DNA from: Trinickia sp. Y13 | GTDB lineage: Bacteria > Pseudomonadota > Gammaproteobacteria > Burkholderiales > Burkholderiaceae | DNA length: 64,000 bases | NCBI RefSeq assembly: GCF_029522115.1 | Contig: NZ_JAKWFK010000001.1 | Coordinates: 620,001 to 684,000 of the forward strand | Direction: 5' to 3' | Shown: one piece after another, positions 1 to 7,796 of the stretch | How positions within the stretch are numbered: position 1 is the stretch's first letter | Layout: every line of letters starts with the position of its first letter | The notes under the pieces: model-generated | Database searches by the model: none | Told to the model about the DNA's origin: nothing | Seen by the model: only the letters and a program-made list of their open reading frames with translations | Translations under genes and position numbers: made by a program

Positions 1-474
1 GCCCAGCCGCTCCTCCAGCGCGCCGCCGGGCCCTGTGTTGCCGAAATTGTATAGAGGGTGCCGCTTTGCCGGTTCGCGGCCGACATTCTCCGCGAGCGCG
101 TGTTCCTGCGTGATATGCCCGAACGTTCCGCTGTTGCTGCGGTAATAGACGGTCGGTCGCTGGCCCTCGGCACCGGTGCTGCCAATAATGTTGTGCCGTT
201 GATAGAGTCTCGCCGCATTTGCCTCGATTCGCTCCTTAAGCGCATTCCAGGCACTTTCGGCATTCTCTATCGCGCGTTTGCGCTCGGCGCTGAAACTGTT
301 CCGAAGAAAGAATGTTTTAAATCGCGCCCATCTTCCGCGCGTGCGACCCATCGCGGTGTCGACCTCGTCTTTGAATTCGGCGTATCGCGCTCTGTACGAT
401 TTCATCGTTGCGTCCCAGGGTATCGCTGAGATCGAAATTCGACGCTTTGACGGTCGGAACATCCAATCTGTCAT
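1..474 (-). CDS. Unknown protein, 5' part only (runs off left edge)
   Basis: An open minus-strand frame runs without a stop from an ATG at 474 to base 1 (158 codons), so only the N-terminal part is present. It reads MTDWMFRPSKRR..., then a charged probably helical stretch (ERKRAIENAESAWNALKERI) and a Gly/Asn-rich stretch (YNFGNTGPGG) near the cut edge. No signal peptide, membrane segment or known motif is visible. In-frame ATGs at 462 and 405 are alternative starts, and none has a strong Shine-Dalgarno. The base composition looks less GC-rich than the downstream aldehyde dehydrogenase gene, which may indicate acquired DNA. I do not recognise the family. The frame is favoured because it stays open to the edge while overlapping plus-strand frames look like shadows. 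Confidence 0.5.
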   Translation of the reverse strand, partial: MTDWMFRPSKRRISISAIPWDATMKSYRARYAEFKDEVDTAMGRTRGRWARFKTFFLRNSFSAERKRAIENAESAWNALKERIEANAARLYQRHNIIGSTGAEGQRPTVYYRSNSGTFGHITQEHALAENVGREPAKRHPLYNFGNTGPGGALEERLG

Positions 475-641
475 AGGCGTAGTGCGAGCGTCAAGATTCC
501 GTTGAGCCGAACCAGTGCTTGTAGCGCAATCCACGCCGGCAAGGCGCGAATCTTGGGATCGGCAGCGGCTCGCGGGGCCGCGCGCGCTTCGCCCTGCCGC
601 GTAGAATAGGCGAGTCGAAAACCCAATCGGCGAGAACTCGC

Positions 642-2081
642 ATGAAGACCTACGATCACCTGTACATTGGCGGAAAATGGCTCGCGCCTTCGGGCACGGG
701 CACGATAGACGTCATCGACTCCGGCACGGAAGCCGTCATGGGCCGCATCCCCGAAGGGTTGGCGGCCGACGCCGAAGCGGCCGTCGAAGCGGCAAAGCTC
801 GCCTTCGACGGCTGGGCGGCGACGAGCGCATCGCAGCGCGCCGAATACCTCGAAAAGATCGCGGCGAATCTGAAGGCGCGCACCGAGGAGCTAGCCGCCA
901 CGATCTGCGGCGAAGTGGGCATGCCGCTGAAGCTGTCGCGCGCGATTCAGGTGGGCAGTCCTGTCTACAACTGGAAGGCATACGCCAAGCTCGCGCGACA
1001 GTTCCAATTCGAAGCACGGGTCGGCAATTCGCTCGTCGTGCGCGAGCCGGTCGGCGTCGTGGCCGCGATCACGCCGTGGAATTATCCGCTCAACCAAATC
1101 ACGTTGAAGGTCGCTGCGGCGCTCGCGGCCGGTTGCACCGTGGTGCTCAAACCCTCGGAAGTCGCACCGCTGAACGCTTTCATGCTTGCGCAAGCGATCC
1201 ACGAGGCGGGGTTGCCGGACGGCGTGTTCAATCTGGTCAGTGGCTACGGTCCTGTCGTCGGCGAAATCATCGCGAGCCATCCGTTCGTCGATATGGTCTC
1301 GTTCACGGGTTCGACACGCGCGGGCAAGCGCGTGGCCGAACTCGCCGCGGCCAGCGTCAAGCGCGTGGCATTGGAGTTGGGCGGCAAGTCGGCGTCGATC
1401 GTGCTCGACGATGCCGATTTCGAGGCTGCGGTGAAGGGCACCGTGGCCGCGTGCTGTCTCAATTCGGGGCAAACCTGTTCGGCCCATACGCGGCTGATCG
1501 TACCCGTAGCGCGCTACGAACAAGCGCGCGATCTGGCGAAGGCGGCCGCCCAGACGTACGTGGTGGGCGATCCGCGCGATGAAAGCACGCGCTTGGGGCC
1601 GCTGGCCTCCGCGGCGCAATTGAAACGCGTGCGCGATTACATCGAACGCGGCATCGCGCAGGGCGCCGAACTCGTGACGGGTGGCGCGCAGATGCCGGAC
1701 GGGCTCTCCAAGGGCTATTTCGTCAAGCCGACCGTGTTTGGTCGCGTGCATCCGAAGGCGACGATCGCGCAAGAGGAAATTTTTGGGCCGGTACTCTCGA
1801 TCCTCACGTACGCGGACGAGGAAGAAGCGATCCGCATCGCCAACGATACGCCGTATGGCCTTGGGGGCGCCGTATGGGCAGGCAGCGACGAGCGCGCCGC
1901 GCGCGTTGCACGGCGAATTCGCACGGGGCAGGTCGATATCAACGGCGGAGCATGGAACATGGAAGCGCCATTCGGCGGTTTCAAGCAATCGGGATACGGT
2001 CGGGAAAACGGTGTTTACGGGTTCGAGGAGTATCTCGAATACAAGTCGATGCAATTTCCGGCGGACAAGGCGACAAAGTAA
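642..2081 (+). CDS. NAD(P)-dependent aldehyde dehydrogenase
   Basis: A 479-residue protein, normal for the aldehyde dehydrogenase superfamily, which oxidises an aldehyde to the acid with NAD(P)+ in the cytosol. Visible motifs are the cofactor-site segment TPWNYPLNQ, the FTGSTRAGK glycine motif, the general-base Glu245 in LELGGKS, and the nucleophile Cys279 in NSGQTCSA. The C-terminal segment [15 protein letters not shown] is also typical. The ATG at 642 follows a purine-rich GGCGAGAA. It stands alone: an OmpW gene follows after 232 bp and an unrelated minus-strand gene lies upstream. Substrate cannot be read from the sequence. The polyamine transporter nearby makes an aminoaldehyde possible, but that is only a guess. 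Confidence 0.93.
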   Translation: MKTYDHLYIGGKWLAPSGTGTIDVIDSGTEAVMGRIPEGLAADAEAAVEAAKLAFDGWAATSASQRAEYLEKIAANLKARTEELAATICGEVGMPLKLSRAIQVGSPVYNWKAYAKLARQFQFEARVGNSLVVREPVGVVAAITPWNYPLNQITLKVAAALAAGCTVVLKPSEVAPLNAFMLAQAIHEAGLPDGVFNLVSGYGPVVGEIIASHPFVDMVSFTGSTRAGKRVAELAAASVKRVALELGGKSASIVLDDADFEAAVKGTVAACCLNSGQTCSAHTRLIVPVARYEQARDLAKAAAQTYVVGDPRDESTRLGPLASAAQLKRVRDYIERGIAQGAELVTGGAQMPDGLSKGYFVKPTVFGRVHPKATIAQEEIFGPVLSILTYADEEEAIRIANDTPYGLGGAVWAGSDERAARVARRIRTGQVDINGGAWNMEAPFGGFKQSGYGRENGVYGFEEYLEYKSMQFPADKATK

Positions 2082-2243
2082 TCGATGTGTTGCACTTGGG
2101 CCGGACCGCCGGCCGATGACGATATTGCTCGCCCCCTGCGCCTCGCTGCTCGGCGATGCGCAGCTGGGACGCAACTTGCCACGCGTGAGGAAGGGGCCGC
2201 ATGACGGTGCGACCGGTCGCCGCAGCTTAGCGTTAGCCCTGAC

Positions 2244-2257
2244 TTGACTAGGGTCAA
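2244..2257. promoter_or_regulatory. FNR/ANR-like dyad upstream of ompW
   Basis: TTGAC-TAGG-GTCAA is a perfect dyad with a 4-base spacer, 57 bp before the ompW start. It has the spacing of the FNR/ANR box (TTGAT-N4-ATCAA) and differs by one symmetric base per arm. Oxygen-dependent FNR control of ompW is known in enterobacteria. That it operates here is inference. Confidence 0.45.
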
Positions 2258-2272
2258 ATTCCCTCGATGTTT

Positions 2273-2294
2273 AACCCCAAATCATGTAGGGGTT
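2273..2294. repeat. Inverted repeat in the ompW leader
   Basis: AACCCC at 2273-2278 and GGGGTT at 2289-2294 form a 6-bp stem with a 10-base loop, ending 19 bp before the ompW ATG. It may be a 5'-UTR hairpin or a second operator. Function is not shown. Confidence 0.3.
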
Positions 2295-2313
2295 TAGACG
2301 ACAGGGAGTTGAT

Positions 2314-3009
2314 ATGCAAACCGAAGGTCTCACCCTCATCAAGCGTTGCACAGTGCTGGCCTGCATGATTGGCGCGTCGTTCGCGGCGACGGACGTTTTC
2401 GCCGCGGATGCGTCTTCGCCGGTCGATGCGCCGGCCACGGTGGCGTCCGACGCCGGTAGCGGCGCATTGCACGCCGGCGATTGGCTCGTGCGGCTGCGCG
2501 CCATCAGCATCGAGCCGGCAGTGCGCACGAATGAGACGCTCTCGGCGCTGAACGTCGGGGTGAACAACGCGATCGTGCCTGAGCTCGACTTCACCTACAT
2601 GATCCGCGACTACCTCGGCGTGGAGCTGATCCTAGCCACCTCGCGCCATCAGGTGACGTCCAGCCTCGGCAATCTGGGCGGCGTGGGCGTCCTGCCTCCG
2701 ACGCTCTTGCTGCAATATCATTTCAACCATCAGGGACGCATCAGGCCGTACGTGGGCGCCGGCTTCAACTACACGCTGTTCTACAACAACGGGCTCAACG
2801 CCGGCGGCCAATCGATTTCGATCGACAATCACAGCTTCGGACCGGCAGTGCAAGCGGGCGTCGACGTGCAGATCACGAAGAAGCTTTATGTGAACGCCGA
2901 TATCAAAAAGATCTGGATGAAGACGGGCGCCTCGCTTGGCGGCAGCTCGCTCGGGACGCTGCATATCGACCCGTTGGTCGTGGGCGTGGGCATTGGCATG
3001 AAGTTCTGA
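2314..3009 (+). CDS. ompW: OmpW-family outer membrane protein
   Basis: A 231-residue precursor of the OmpW family, small eight-stranded outer membrane barrels that pass small hydrophobic compounds. The N-terminus carries a Sec signal (basic start LIKR, hydrophobic core, cleavage near FAADA), followed by a short linker and alternating amphipathic strands. Family-like stretches are GDWLVRLRA near the mature N-terminus, PTLLLQYHF, RPYVGAGFNYTLFY in the middle, and a C-terminal Phe (GIGMKF) as expected for BAM-dependent insertion. The ATG follows AGGGAGTTGAT, a fair ribosome site. It is monocistronic: an FNR-like dyad lies upstream and a hairpin terminator directly downstream. Confidence 0.9.
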   Translation: MQTEGLTLIKRCTVLACMIGASFAATDVFAADASSPVDAPATVASDAGSGALHAGDWLVRLRAISIEPAVRTNETLSALNVGVNNAIVPELDFTYMIRDYLGVELILATSRHQVTSSLGNLGGVGVLPPTLLLQYHFNHQGRIRPYVGAGFNYTLFYNNGLNAGGQSISIDNHSFGPAVQAGVDVQITKKLYVNADIKKIWMKTGASLGGSSLGTLHIDPLVVGVGIGMKF

Positions 3010-3036
3010 CCGCCGCGCGAAGCGCCGCGTATCTCC

Positions 3037-3060
3037 AACGCCGGCAAGTCCGGCGTTTTT
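3037..3060 (+). terminator. Rho-independent terminator after ompW
   Basis: AACGCCGG, a short CAAG loop, then the complementary TCCGGCGTT running into a T5 tract, 28 bp past the ompW stop. It also lies just downstream of the convergent DUF1289 gene. Confidence 0.8.
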
Positions 3061-3078
3061 CATTGGCGCAACGCGCCC

Positions 3079-3282
3079 TCAGTCCTTGTCGTTGCGAAAC
3101 CGCATCGCCGTGCCTTCGCGCTCGATACGCTCCCACACTGCGCGCTTTTCGACATCGCTCATGAAGACCCAATTGGAGACCTCCATGGCCGTGCGCCCGC
3201 ATCCTTTGCAGATTTCGTCGAACAACGTGGAGCACACCCCGATGCACGGGCTGTCGGGTAGGGCGTGGAGGTTGGAAGCCAT
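3079..3282 (-). CDS. DUF1289 family small protein
   Basis: A 67-residue protein with the DUF1289 pattern: SPCIGVC near residues 11-17, then CKGCGRT with paired cysteines, and a C-terminal helix rich in charged residues (DVEKRAVWERIERE). The four cysteines suggest a small metal-binding fold; biochemical function is unknown. The frame is open further upstream, but homology begins only with MASNLHALPDSPC, so the ATG at 3282 is chosen. It is convergent with ompW and shares the intergenic terminator. Confidence 0.85.
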   Translation of the reverse strand: MASNLHALPDSPCIGVCSTLFDEICKGCGRTAMEVSNWVFMSDVEKRAVWERIEREGTAMRFRNDKD

Positions 3283-3661
3283 CGAAAACGGTCTCGAAAA
3301 CGGAGCTACCCGTATGGTATCCGAGGCGGTCGCCGCTTGGACAATCACCCTGCGCGCAAGGGGGACGCGCGGATGCAGGCTATCCGAAAGGCCGAGGCAG
3401 GTTTTATTCCGGTAGACATGGGGCGATAACCCGATAAAATTGCGCCCGATTTGTCGTTGCGCGAGAGTCCGCGGCAAGCGTGCGTGAGGTGTTCTCGGTA
3501 AGGCTGTGCCGTTTGTGCGACAACCGGTCCGATCCGCTCGCATTTTTATGTCGCGCGCCAATGATTGATGGTAGCTTTCGGGTTTTTCACGGGAGCCGCG
3601 CGCATGGCGTGGCGGCATGGCGGGGTTGAGGCCGGCGAACCGGTCCGCATGGGAGAACGGG
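3283..3661. other. Intergenic region upstream of potF
   Basis: 379 bp between the divergent DUF1289 and potF genes. No convincing coding frame was seen. It contains one promoter-like arrangement, TAGACA at 3413-3418 and TAAAAT at 3435-3440 with a 16-base spacer, pointing toward potF about 220 bp away. No known operator was recognised. Confidence 0.4.
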
Positions 3662-4759
3662 ATGAAAAAACAGGCAATGGGCGCACTGGCTGCACTCTTT
3701 TTGTGCGCGGCGCCGTGGGCGGCGTCGGCCAAAGATACGCAACTGAACGTCTACAACTGGTCCGATTACATCGCCAAGGACACGATCCCCAACTTCGAGA
3801 AACAGTCCGGCGTCAAAGTCCGCTACGACAACTACGACAGCGACGACACGCTGCAAGCCAAGCTTCTGACCGGTAATTCGGGCTACGACATCGTCGTCCC
3901 CACGAGCAATTACGCAGGCAAGCAAATCGCCGCGGGCATCTTCGCTCCCTTGGACAAGTCGAAGCTGCCAAACCTCAAATACCTCGACCCGCAACTGATG
4001 GCCCTCGTCGCAGGCGCCGATCCGGGCAACAAGTACGTTGTGCCTTGGGCTTGGGGCACGACGGGCCTCGGCTACAACGTGACGAAGGTCCAGCAAATCC
4101 TCGGCAAGAACGTCCCCCTGGACAATTGGGATGTGCTATTCAAGCCCGAGAATATTTCGAAGCTCAAAGCCTGCGGCGTGTCGGTGCTCGATGCGCCCGA
4201 TCAGGTCTTTGCCGCGGCGCTGCACTACATCGGCAAGGACCCGGTGAGCACGAATCCGGCCGATTATCAGGCCGCGCTCGCGATGCTGAAAAAAATCCGC
4301 CCGTACATCACGCAGTTCAACTCGTCGGGCTACATCAACGATATGGTCGGAGGCGACATTTGCTTCGCTTACGGCTGGTCGGGCGACGTCGTGATCGCCA
4401 AGCATCGCGCGCTCGAAGCGAAGAAGCCGTACAAGATCGAGTACTACGTGCCGAAGGGCGGCGCGCCCATCTGGTTCGACGTGATGGCGATTCCGAAAGA
4501 CGCCGCGCACAAGGAAGCGGCCCTCGAGTGGATCAACTACATCGAGACGCCGCAGGTTCATGCAGCGATCACGAACGCCGTGTTCTATCCGAGCGCGAAC
4601 GCGGAAGCGAAGAAGTACGTCGATCCCAAGATCGCCAACGATCCCGCCGTCTATCCGCCGGCCGACGTCGTCAAGACGCTCTTCTTGCTCAAGCCGCTGC
4701 CACCGGAAATTCAACGGCTGCAGACGCGGCTTTGGACTGAATTCAAGTCGGGCCGATAA
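3662..4759 (+). CDS. potF: Polyamine ABC transporter, periplasmic binding protein
   Basis: A 365-residue PotF/PotD-type solute-binding protein. It has a signal peptide (MKKQAMGALAALFLC... cleaved near ASAK) followed by the typical start of the mature domain, LNVYNWSDYIAKDTIPNFEKQSG. Other family features are SGYDIVVPTSNYAGKQI, PWAWGTTGLGYN and a Trp/Asp-rich pocket region (DICFAYGWSGDV). It should bind putrescine or a related polyamine in the periplasm. The frame is open 45 bp further upstream, but the ATG at 3662 has GGGAG at the right distance and begins the signal peptide. It is first gene of potFGHI and is separated from potG by a hairpin, which fits higher expression of the binding protein. 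Confidence 0.92.
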   Translation: MKKQAMGALAALFLCAAPWAASAKDTQLNVYNWSDYIAKDTIPNFEKQSGVKVRYDNYDSDDTLQAKLLTGNSGYDIVVPTSNYAGKQIAAGIFAPLDKSKLPNLKYLDPQLMALVAGADPGNKYVVPWAWGTTGLGYNVTKVQQILGKNVPLDNWDVLFKPENISKLKACGVSVLDAPDQVFAAALHYIGKDPVSTNPADYQAALAMLKKIRPYITQFNSSGYINDMVGGDICFAYGWSGDVVIAKHRALEAKKPYKIEYYVPKGGAPIWFDVMAIPKDAAHKEAALEWINYIETPQVHAAITNAVFYPSANAEAKKYVDPKIANDPAVYPPADVVKTLFLLKPLPPEIQRLQTRLWTEFKSGR

Positions 4760-4790
4760 CCTCATCGCCGCGCGCGGCATGTAATCATCA

Positions 4791-4819
4791 AGCCCCCGGA
4801 GACGTTGCCGGGGGCTTTG
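4791..4819 (+). terminator. Hairpin between potF and potG
   Basis: AGCCCCCGG pairs perfectly with CCGGGGGCT (9 bp, 8-base loop), followed by TTTGT. The T-tract is short, so it probably acts as a partial terminator or an mRNA-stabilising 3' end that raises potF transcript over potGHI. Confidence 0.65.
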
Positions 4820-4851
4820 TACATCAAACGAGTGGAGTCAAGCAGGACATC

Positions 4852-6015
4852 ATGAGCGATCAGTCGAGCTCACAGCCGCCTGCCGGCGCGCGACCCGCAG
4901 CAGCAAAGCCGGCCGGCGATGCATCGGTCGACAACTTCGTGCAGATCGTCGACGTCGTCAAGAAGTTCGGCGAAACCGTCGCGGTCAAGAATGTCGATCT
5001 GTCGGTAGAGAAAGGCGAACTGTTCGCATTGCTCGGCAGCTCGGGTTGCGGCAAGTCCACGCTGCTGCGAATGCTCGCAGGGCTGGAATCGGTCACCTCG
5101 GGCAAGATTTTGATCGACGGGGAAGATTTGGCACTCATGCCGCCGTATCGCCGGCCGGTCAACATGATGTTCCAGTCGTACGCGCTGTTTCCGCACATGA
5201 GCGTCGAGTCGAACGTCGCATTCGGACTCAAGCAAGAAGGCGTGGCAAAGGCCGAATTGAAGGCGCGGGTGGCCGATGCGCTCGATCTCGTGCAAATGGG
5301 GCGGTTCGCCAAACGTAAGCCGCACCAGCTCTCGGGCGGTCAGCAGCAACGCGTGGCGCTTGCGCGCTCGCTCGTGAAGCGGCCGAAGCTGCTGCTGCTG
5401 GACGAGCCGATGTCGGCGCTCGATAAGCAGATCCGCCAGCGCACGCAGATCGAGCTCGTGAACATTCTCGATCGGGTGGGTGTCACTTGCATCATGGTGA
5501 CGCACGATCAGGAGGAGGCGATGACGATGGCCGACCGCCTCGCGGTGATGAGCGAAGGCCAGATCGTGCAGCTTGGCACGCCGCATGAGGTCTATGAATA
5601 TCCGAACTCGCGTTTCTCGGCGGAGTTCATCGGCTCCACCAATCTCTTCGACGGGCACGTCGTCGAAGACGAGCCCGATCATGTGTTCGTCGAGACAGCG
5701 CAGTTGCCTTGCCGGCTGTACGTCAATCACGGCATCACCGGGCCGCTCGGCATGCCGGTGACGATTTCGGTCCGCCCCGAGCGCATCGCGCTGACGCGAA
5801 AGCCGCCCGAAGGCGCGTTCAACTGGGGGCGCGGCACGGTTTCCAACATTGCGTATATGGGCGGGTACTCGCTCTATCACGTGGAACTCGACTCGGGCAA
5901 GACGGTCGTCGCCAATGTGTCGAGCCTTGCCTTGACGGAAATCGATTCGCCCACGTGGGGCGATGAGATCTATGTGCGCTGGAGCGCATCGGCCGGCGTG
6001 GTGCTGACGGCATGA
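4852..6015 (+). CDS. potG: Polyamine ABC transporter, ATPase
   Basis: A 387-residue ABC ATPase. Walker A is GSSGCGKST (Lys68), Q-loop region MMFQSYALFPHM, signature LSGGQ (about 160-164), Walker B LLLLDEP (Asp184, Glu185), and switch His in MVTHDQ. The C-terminal part carries a TOBE-type regulatory domain (PVTISVRPERIALTR). It has an N-terminal extension of about 30 residues rich in Ala/Pro/Ser. It would energise polyamine uptake at the inner membrane with PotH and PotI. Its stop overlaps the potH start by four bases (ATGA), so the three genes are translationally coupled. Confidence 0.94.
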   Translation: MSDQSSSQPPAGARPAAAKPAGDASVDNFVQIVDVVKKFGETVAVKNVDLSVEKGELFALLGSSGCGKSTLLRMLAGLESVTSGKILIDGEDLALMPPYRRPVNMMFQSYALFPHMSVESNVAFGLKQEGVAKAELKARVADALDLVQMGRFAKRKPHQLSGGQQQRVALARSLVKRPKLLLLDEPMSALDKQIRQRTQIELVNILDRVGVTCIMVTHDQEEAMTMADRLAVMSEGQIVQLGTPHEVYEYPNSRFSAEFIGSTNLFDGHVVEDEPDHVFVETAQLPCRLYVNHGITGPLGMPVTISVRPERIALTRKPPEGAFNWGRGTVSNIAYMGGYSLYHVELDSGKTVVANVSSLALTEIDSPTWGDEIYVRWSASAGVVLTA

Positions 6016-6941
6016 AGACGCGTGTGCTCGCACTCTCGACCTGGCCCGCTCGCAAGCTGAAGTTGACGGGCGGCACGGCCGTCGTCGCGGGGCCGTTCCT
6101 CTGGTTGCTGATGTTCTTCTTCGTGCCGTTCTTGCTCGTCGTCAAGATCAGCTTCGCAGAGTTGCAGCTCGGCATCCCGCCGTACACCGAACTCGTTGCG
6201 TTCAAAGATGGGGTTGTCCAGATTTCGCTGAACGTGGCGCATTATGCGTTCCTCTTTACCGATAGTCTGTACTTCGCCACTTACGTCAATTCGGTCGTCG
6301 TCGCGGCCGTCACGACGCTGATCTGCCTGCTGCTCGGCTACCCGATGGCGTACTACATCGCGCGCTCGAATCCGCAATCGCGCAACCTCTTGATGATGGC
6401 GGTGATGCTGCCGTTCTGGACGTCGTTCTTGATTCGCGTCTATGCATGGATCGGCATCCTCAAGAACAATGGCTTGCTCAACAATTTCCTCATGACGATC
6501 GGGTTGATTCATACGCCCATCGAGCTGTACCGGACGAATGCGGCCGTTTATATCGGGATGGTCTATTCCTACTTGCCGTTTCTCGTGATGCCGCTTTACG
6601 CGCACCTCGTGAAAATGGACTTGACGCTGCTCGAAGCGGCCTACGATCTCGGCGCCAAGCCGTGGAAAGCCTTCGTGCAGATCACCTTGCCGCTATCGAA
6701 GAACGGCATCATCGCCGGGTGCCTGCTCGTATTCATTCCTGCGGTGGGCGAGTACGTGATCCCCGAACTGCTTGGGGGCGCGAATACGTTGATGATCGGC
6801 CGCGTCATGTGGAACGAGTTCTTCAACAATGCCGACTGGCCGATGGCCTCCGCGGTCACCTGTGCGATGGTCTTGCTGTTGCTCGTGCCGATGGCGATGT
6901 TCCAGCACTTTCAGGCCAAACAACTGGAAGCGCGGCGATGA
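6012..6941 (+). CDS. potH: Polyamine ABC transporter, permease 1
   Basis: A 309-residue inner-membrane permease of the PotB/PotH type with about six hydrophobic segments. The first is AVVAGPFLWLLMFFFVPFLL near residue 25. The ATPase-contacting EAA loop is LLEAAYDLGAKPWKAFVQITLPLS near residues 205-230. It forms the translocation pore with PotI. It overlaps potG upstream and potI downstream by ATGA, which marks a tight operon. A polyamine substrate follows from the family and the PotF-like partner; spermidine and putrescine cannot be told apart. Confidence 0.93.
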   Translation: MKTRVLALSTWPARKLKLTGGTAVVAGPFLWLLMFFFVPFLLVVKISFAELQLGIPPYTELVAFKDGVVQISLNVAHYAFLFTDSLYFATYVNSVVVAAVTTLICLLLGYPMAYYIARSNPQSRNLLMMAVMLPFWTSFLIRVYAWIGILKNNGLLNNFLMTIGLIHTPIELYRTNAAVYIGMVYSYLPFLVMPLYAHLVKMDLTLLEAAYDLGAKPWKAFVQITLPLSKNGIIAGCLLVFIPAVGEYVIPELLGGANTLMIGRVMWNEFFNNADWPMASAVTCAMVLLLLVPMAMFQHFQAKQLEARR

Positions 6942-7759
6942 TCAAACCGAACCGCACTTTGCAACTGACCGCGCTCGGGATCGGTTTTGCGTTTCTGTAT
7001 ATCCCGATCCTGAGCTTGATCGTCTATTCGTTCAACGAATCGCAACTCGTGACGGTTTGGACGCATTTTTCGCTGCGCTGGTACGCCGCGCTCGCGCAGG
7101 ACGACGAACTCATTGCCGCGTTTTGGCTTTCGCTGCGCATCGCGCTATTGACGGCGTGTGCATCGGTATTCATCGGCACGTGGGCGGGCTTCGTGCTCGC
7201 ACGGATGGGTCGTTTTCGCGGCTTCGCGCTGTTTTCGGGGATGATCAATGCGCCGCTGGTGATTCCCGAAGTCATCCAAGGCATTTCGTTGCTGCTGCTT
7301 TTCATCGAAATGGGCAAGTGGCTTGGATGGCCCGAAGGGCGAGGATTCGTGACGATTTGGATCGGTCACGTCATGCTGTGCATGTCGTATGTCGCGATCA
7401 TCGTGCAGTCGCGCGTGCGCGAATTGAATCCGTCGCTCGAGGAGGCCGCGCTGGACCTGGGGGCGACGCCGTTCAAGGTGTTCTTCGCCATTACGCTGCC
7501 GTTGATTTCGCAAGCGCTGATGTCGGGGTGGTTGCTGTCGTTTACGCTGTCGATCGACGATCTCGTGCTGTCGGCGTTCTTGTCCGGGCCGGGTTCGACC
7601 ACGCTACCCCTCGTTGTATTCTCGCGCGTGCGGCTGGGGCTCAACCCCGAGATGAACGCGCTGGCGACCTTGTTTATCGGGGTGGTCACCATCGGCGTCA
7701 TCGCGATCAATTACTTCATGCTGAGGGCAGAGAAGAAGCGGTTGGCAGGCAGCGTGTAA
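6938..7759 (+). CDS. potI: Polyamine ABC transporter, permease 2
   Basis: A 273-residue permease of the PotC/PotI type and partner of PotH. It has hydrophobic segments at about 10-30, 65-90, 100-125, 135-155, 180-205 and 235-260, and an EAA loop in LEEAALDLGATPFKVFFAITLPLI. The frame is open far upstream inside potH, but the ATG at 6938 overlaps the potH stop by four bases and begins a normal family N-terminus (MIKPNRTLQLTALGIGFAFLYIPI). It is the last gene of the operon. A convergent minus-strand gene ends 37 bp downstream with only a weak hairpin between them. Confidence 0.93.
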   Translation: MIKPNRTLQLTALGIGFAFLYIPILSLIVYSFNESQLVTVWTHFSLRWYAALAQDDELIAAFWLSLRIALLTACASVFIGTWAGFVLARMGRFRGFALFSGMINAPLVIPEVIQGISLLLLFIEMGKWLGWPEGRGFVTIWIGHVMLCMSYVAIIVQSRVRELNPSLEEAALDLGATPFKVFFAITLPLISQALMSGWLLSFTLSIDDLVLSAFLSGPGSTTLPLVVFSRVRLGLNPEMNALATLFIGVVTIGVIAINYFMLRAEKKRLAGSV

Positions 7760-7796
7760 GGGCGCTTGGCATGGGCCGCCCCGGTTTTGGCGGGAA

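Noticed and set aside
891-2174. Long minus-strand open frame (427 codons) opposite the aldehyde dehydrogenase
   Set aside because: It is the antisense shadow of a clear aldehyde dehydrogenase, is Arg/His-rich as expected for GC-rich shadow frames, and shows no family motif.
7763-7790. CCGCC...GGCGG hairpin between potI and the effector-like gene as a terminator
   Set aside because: Five-base-pair stem with no T-run on either strand.
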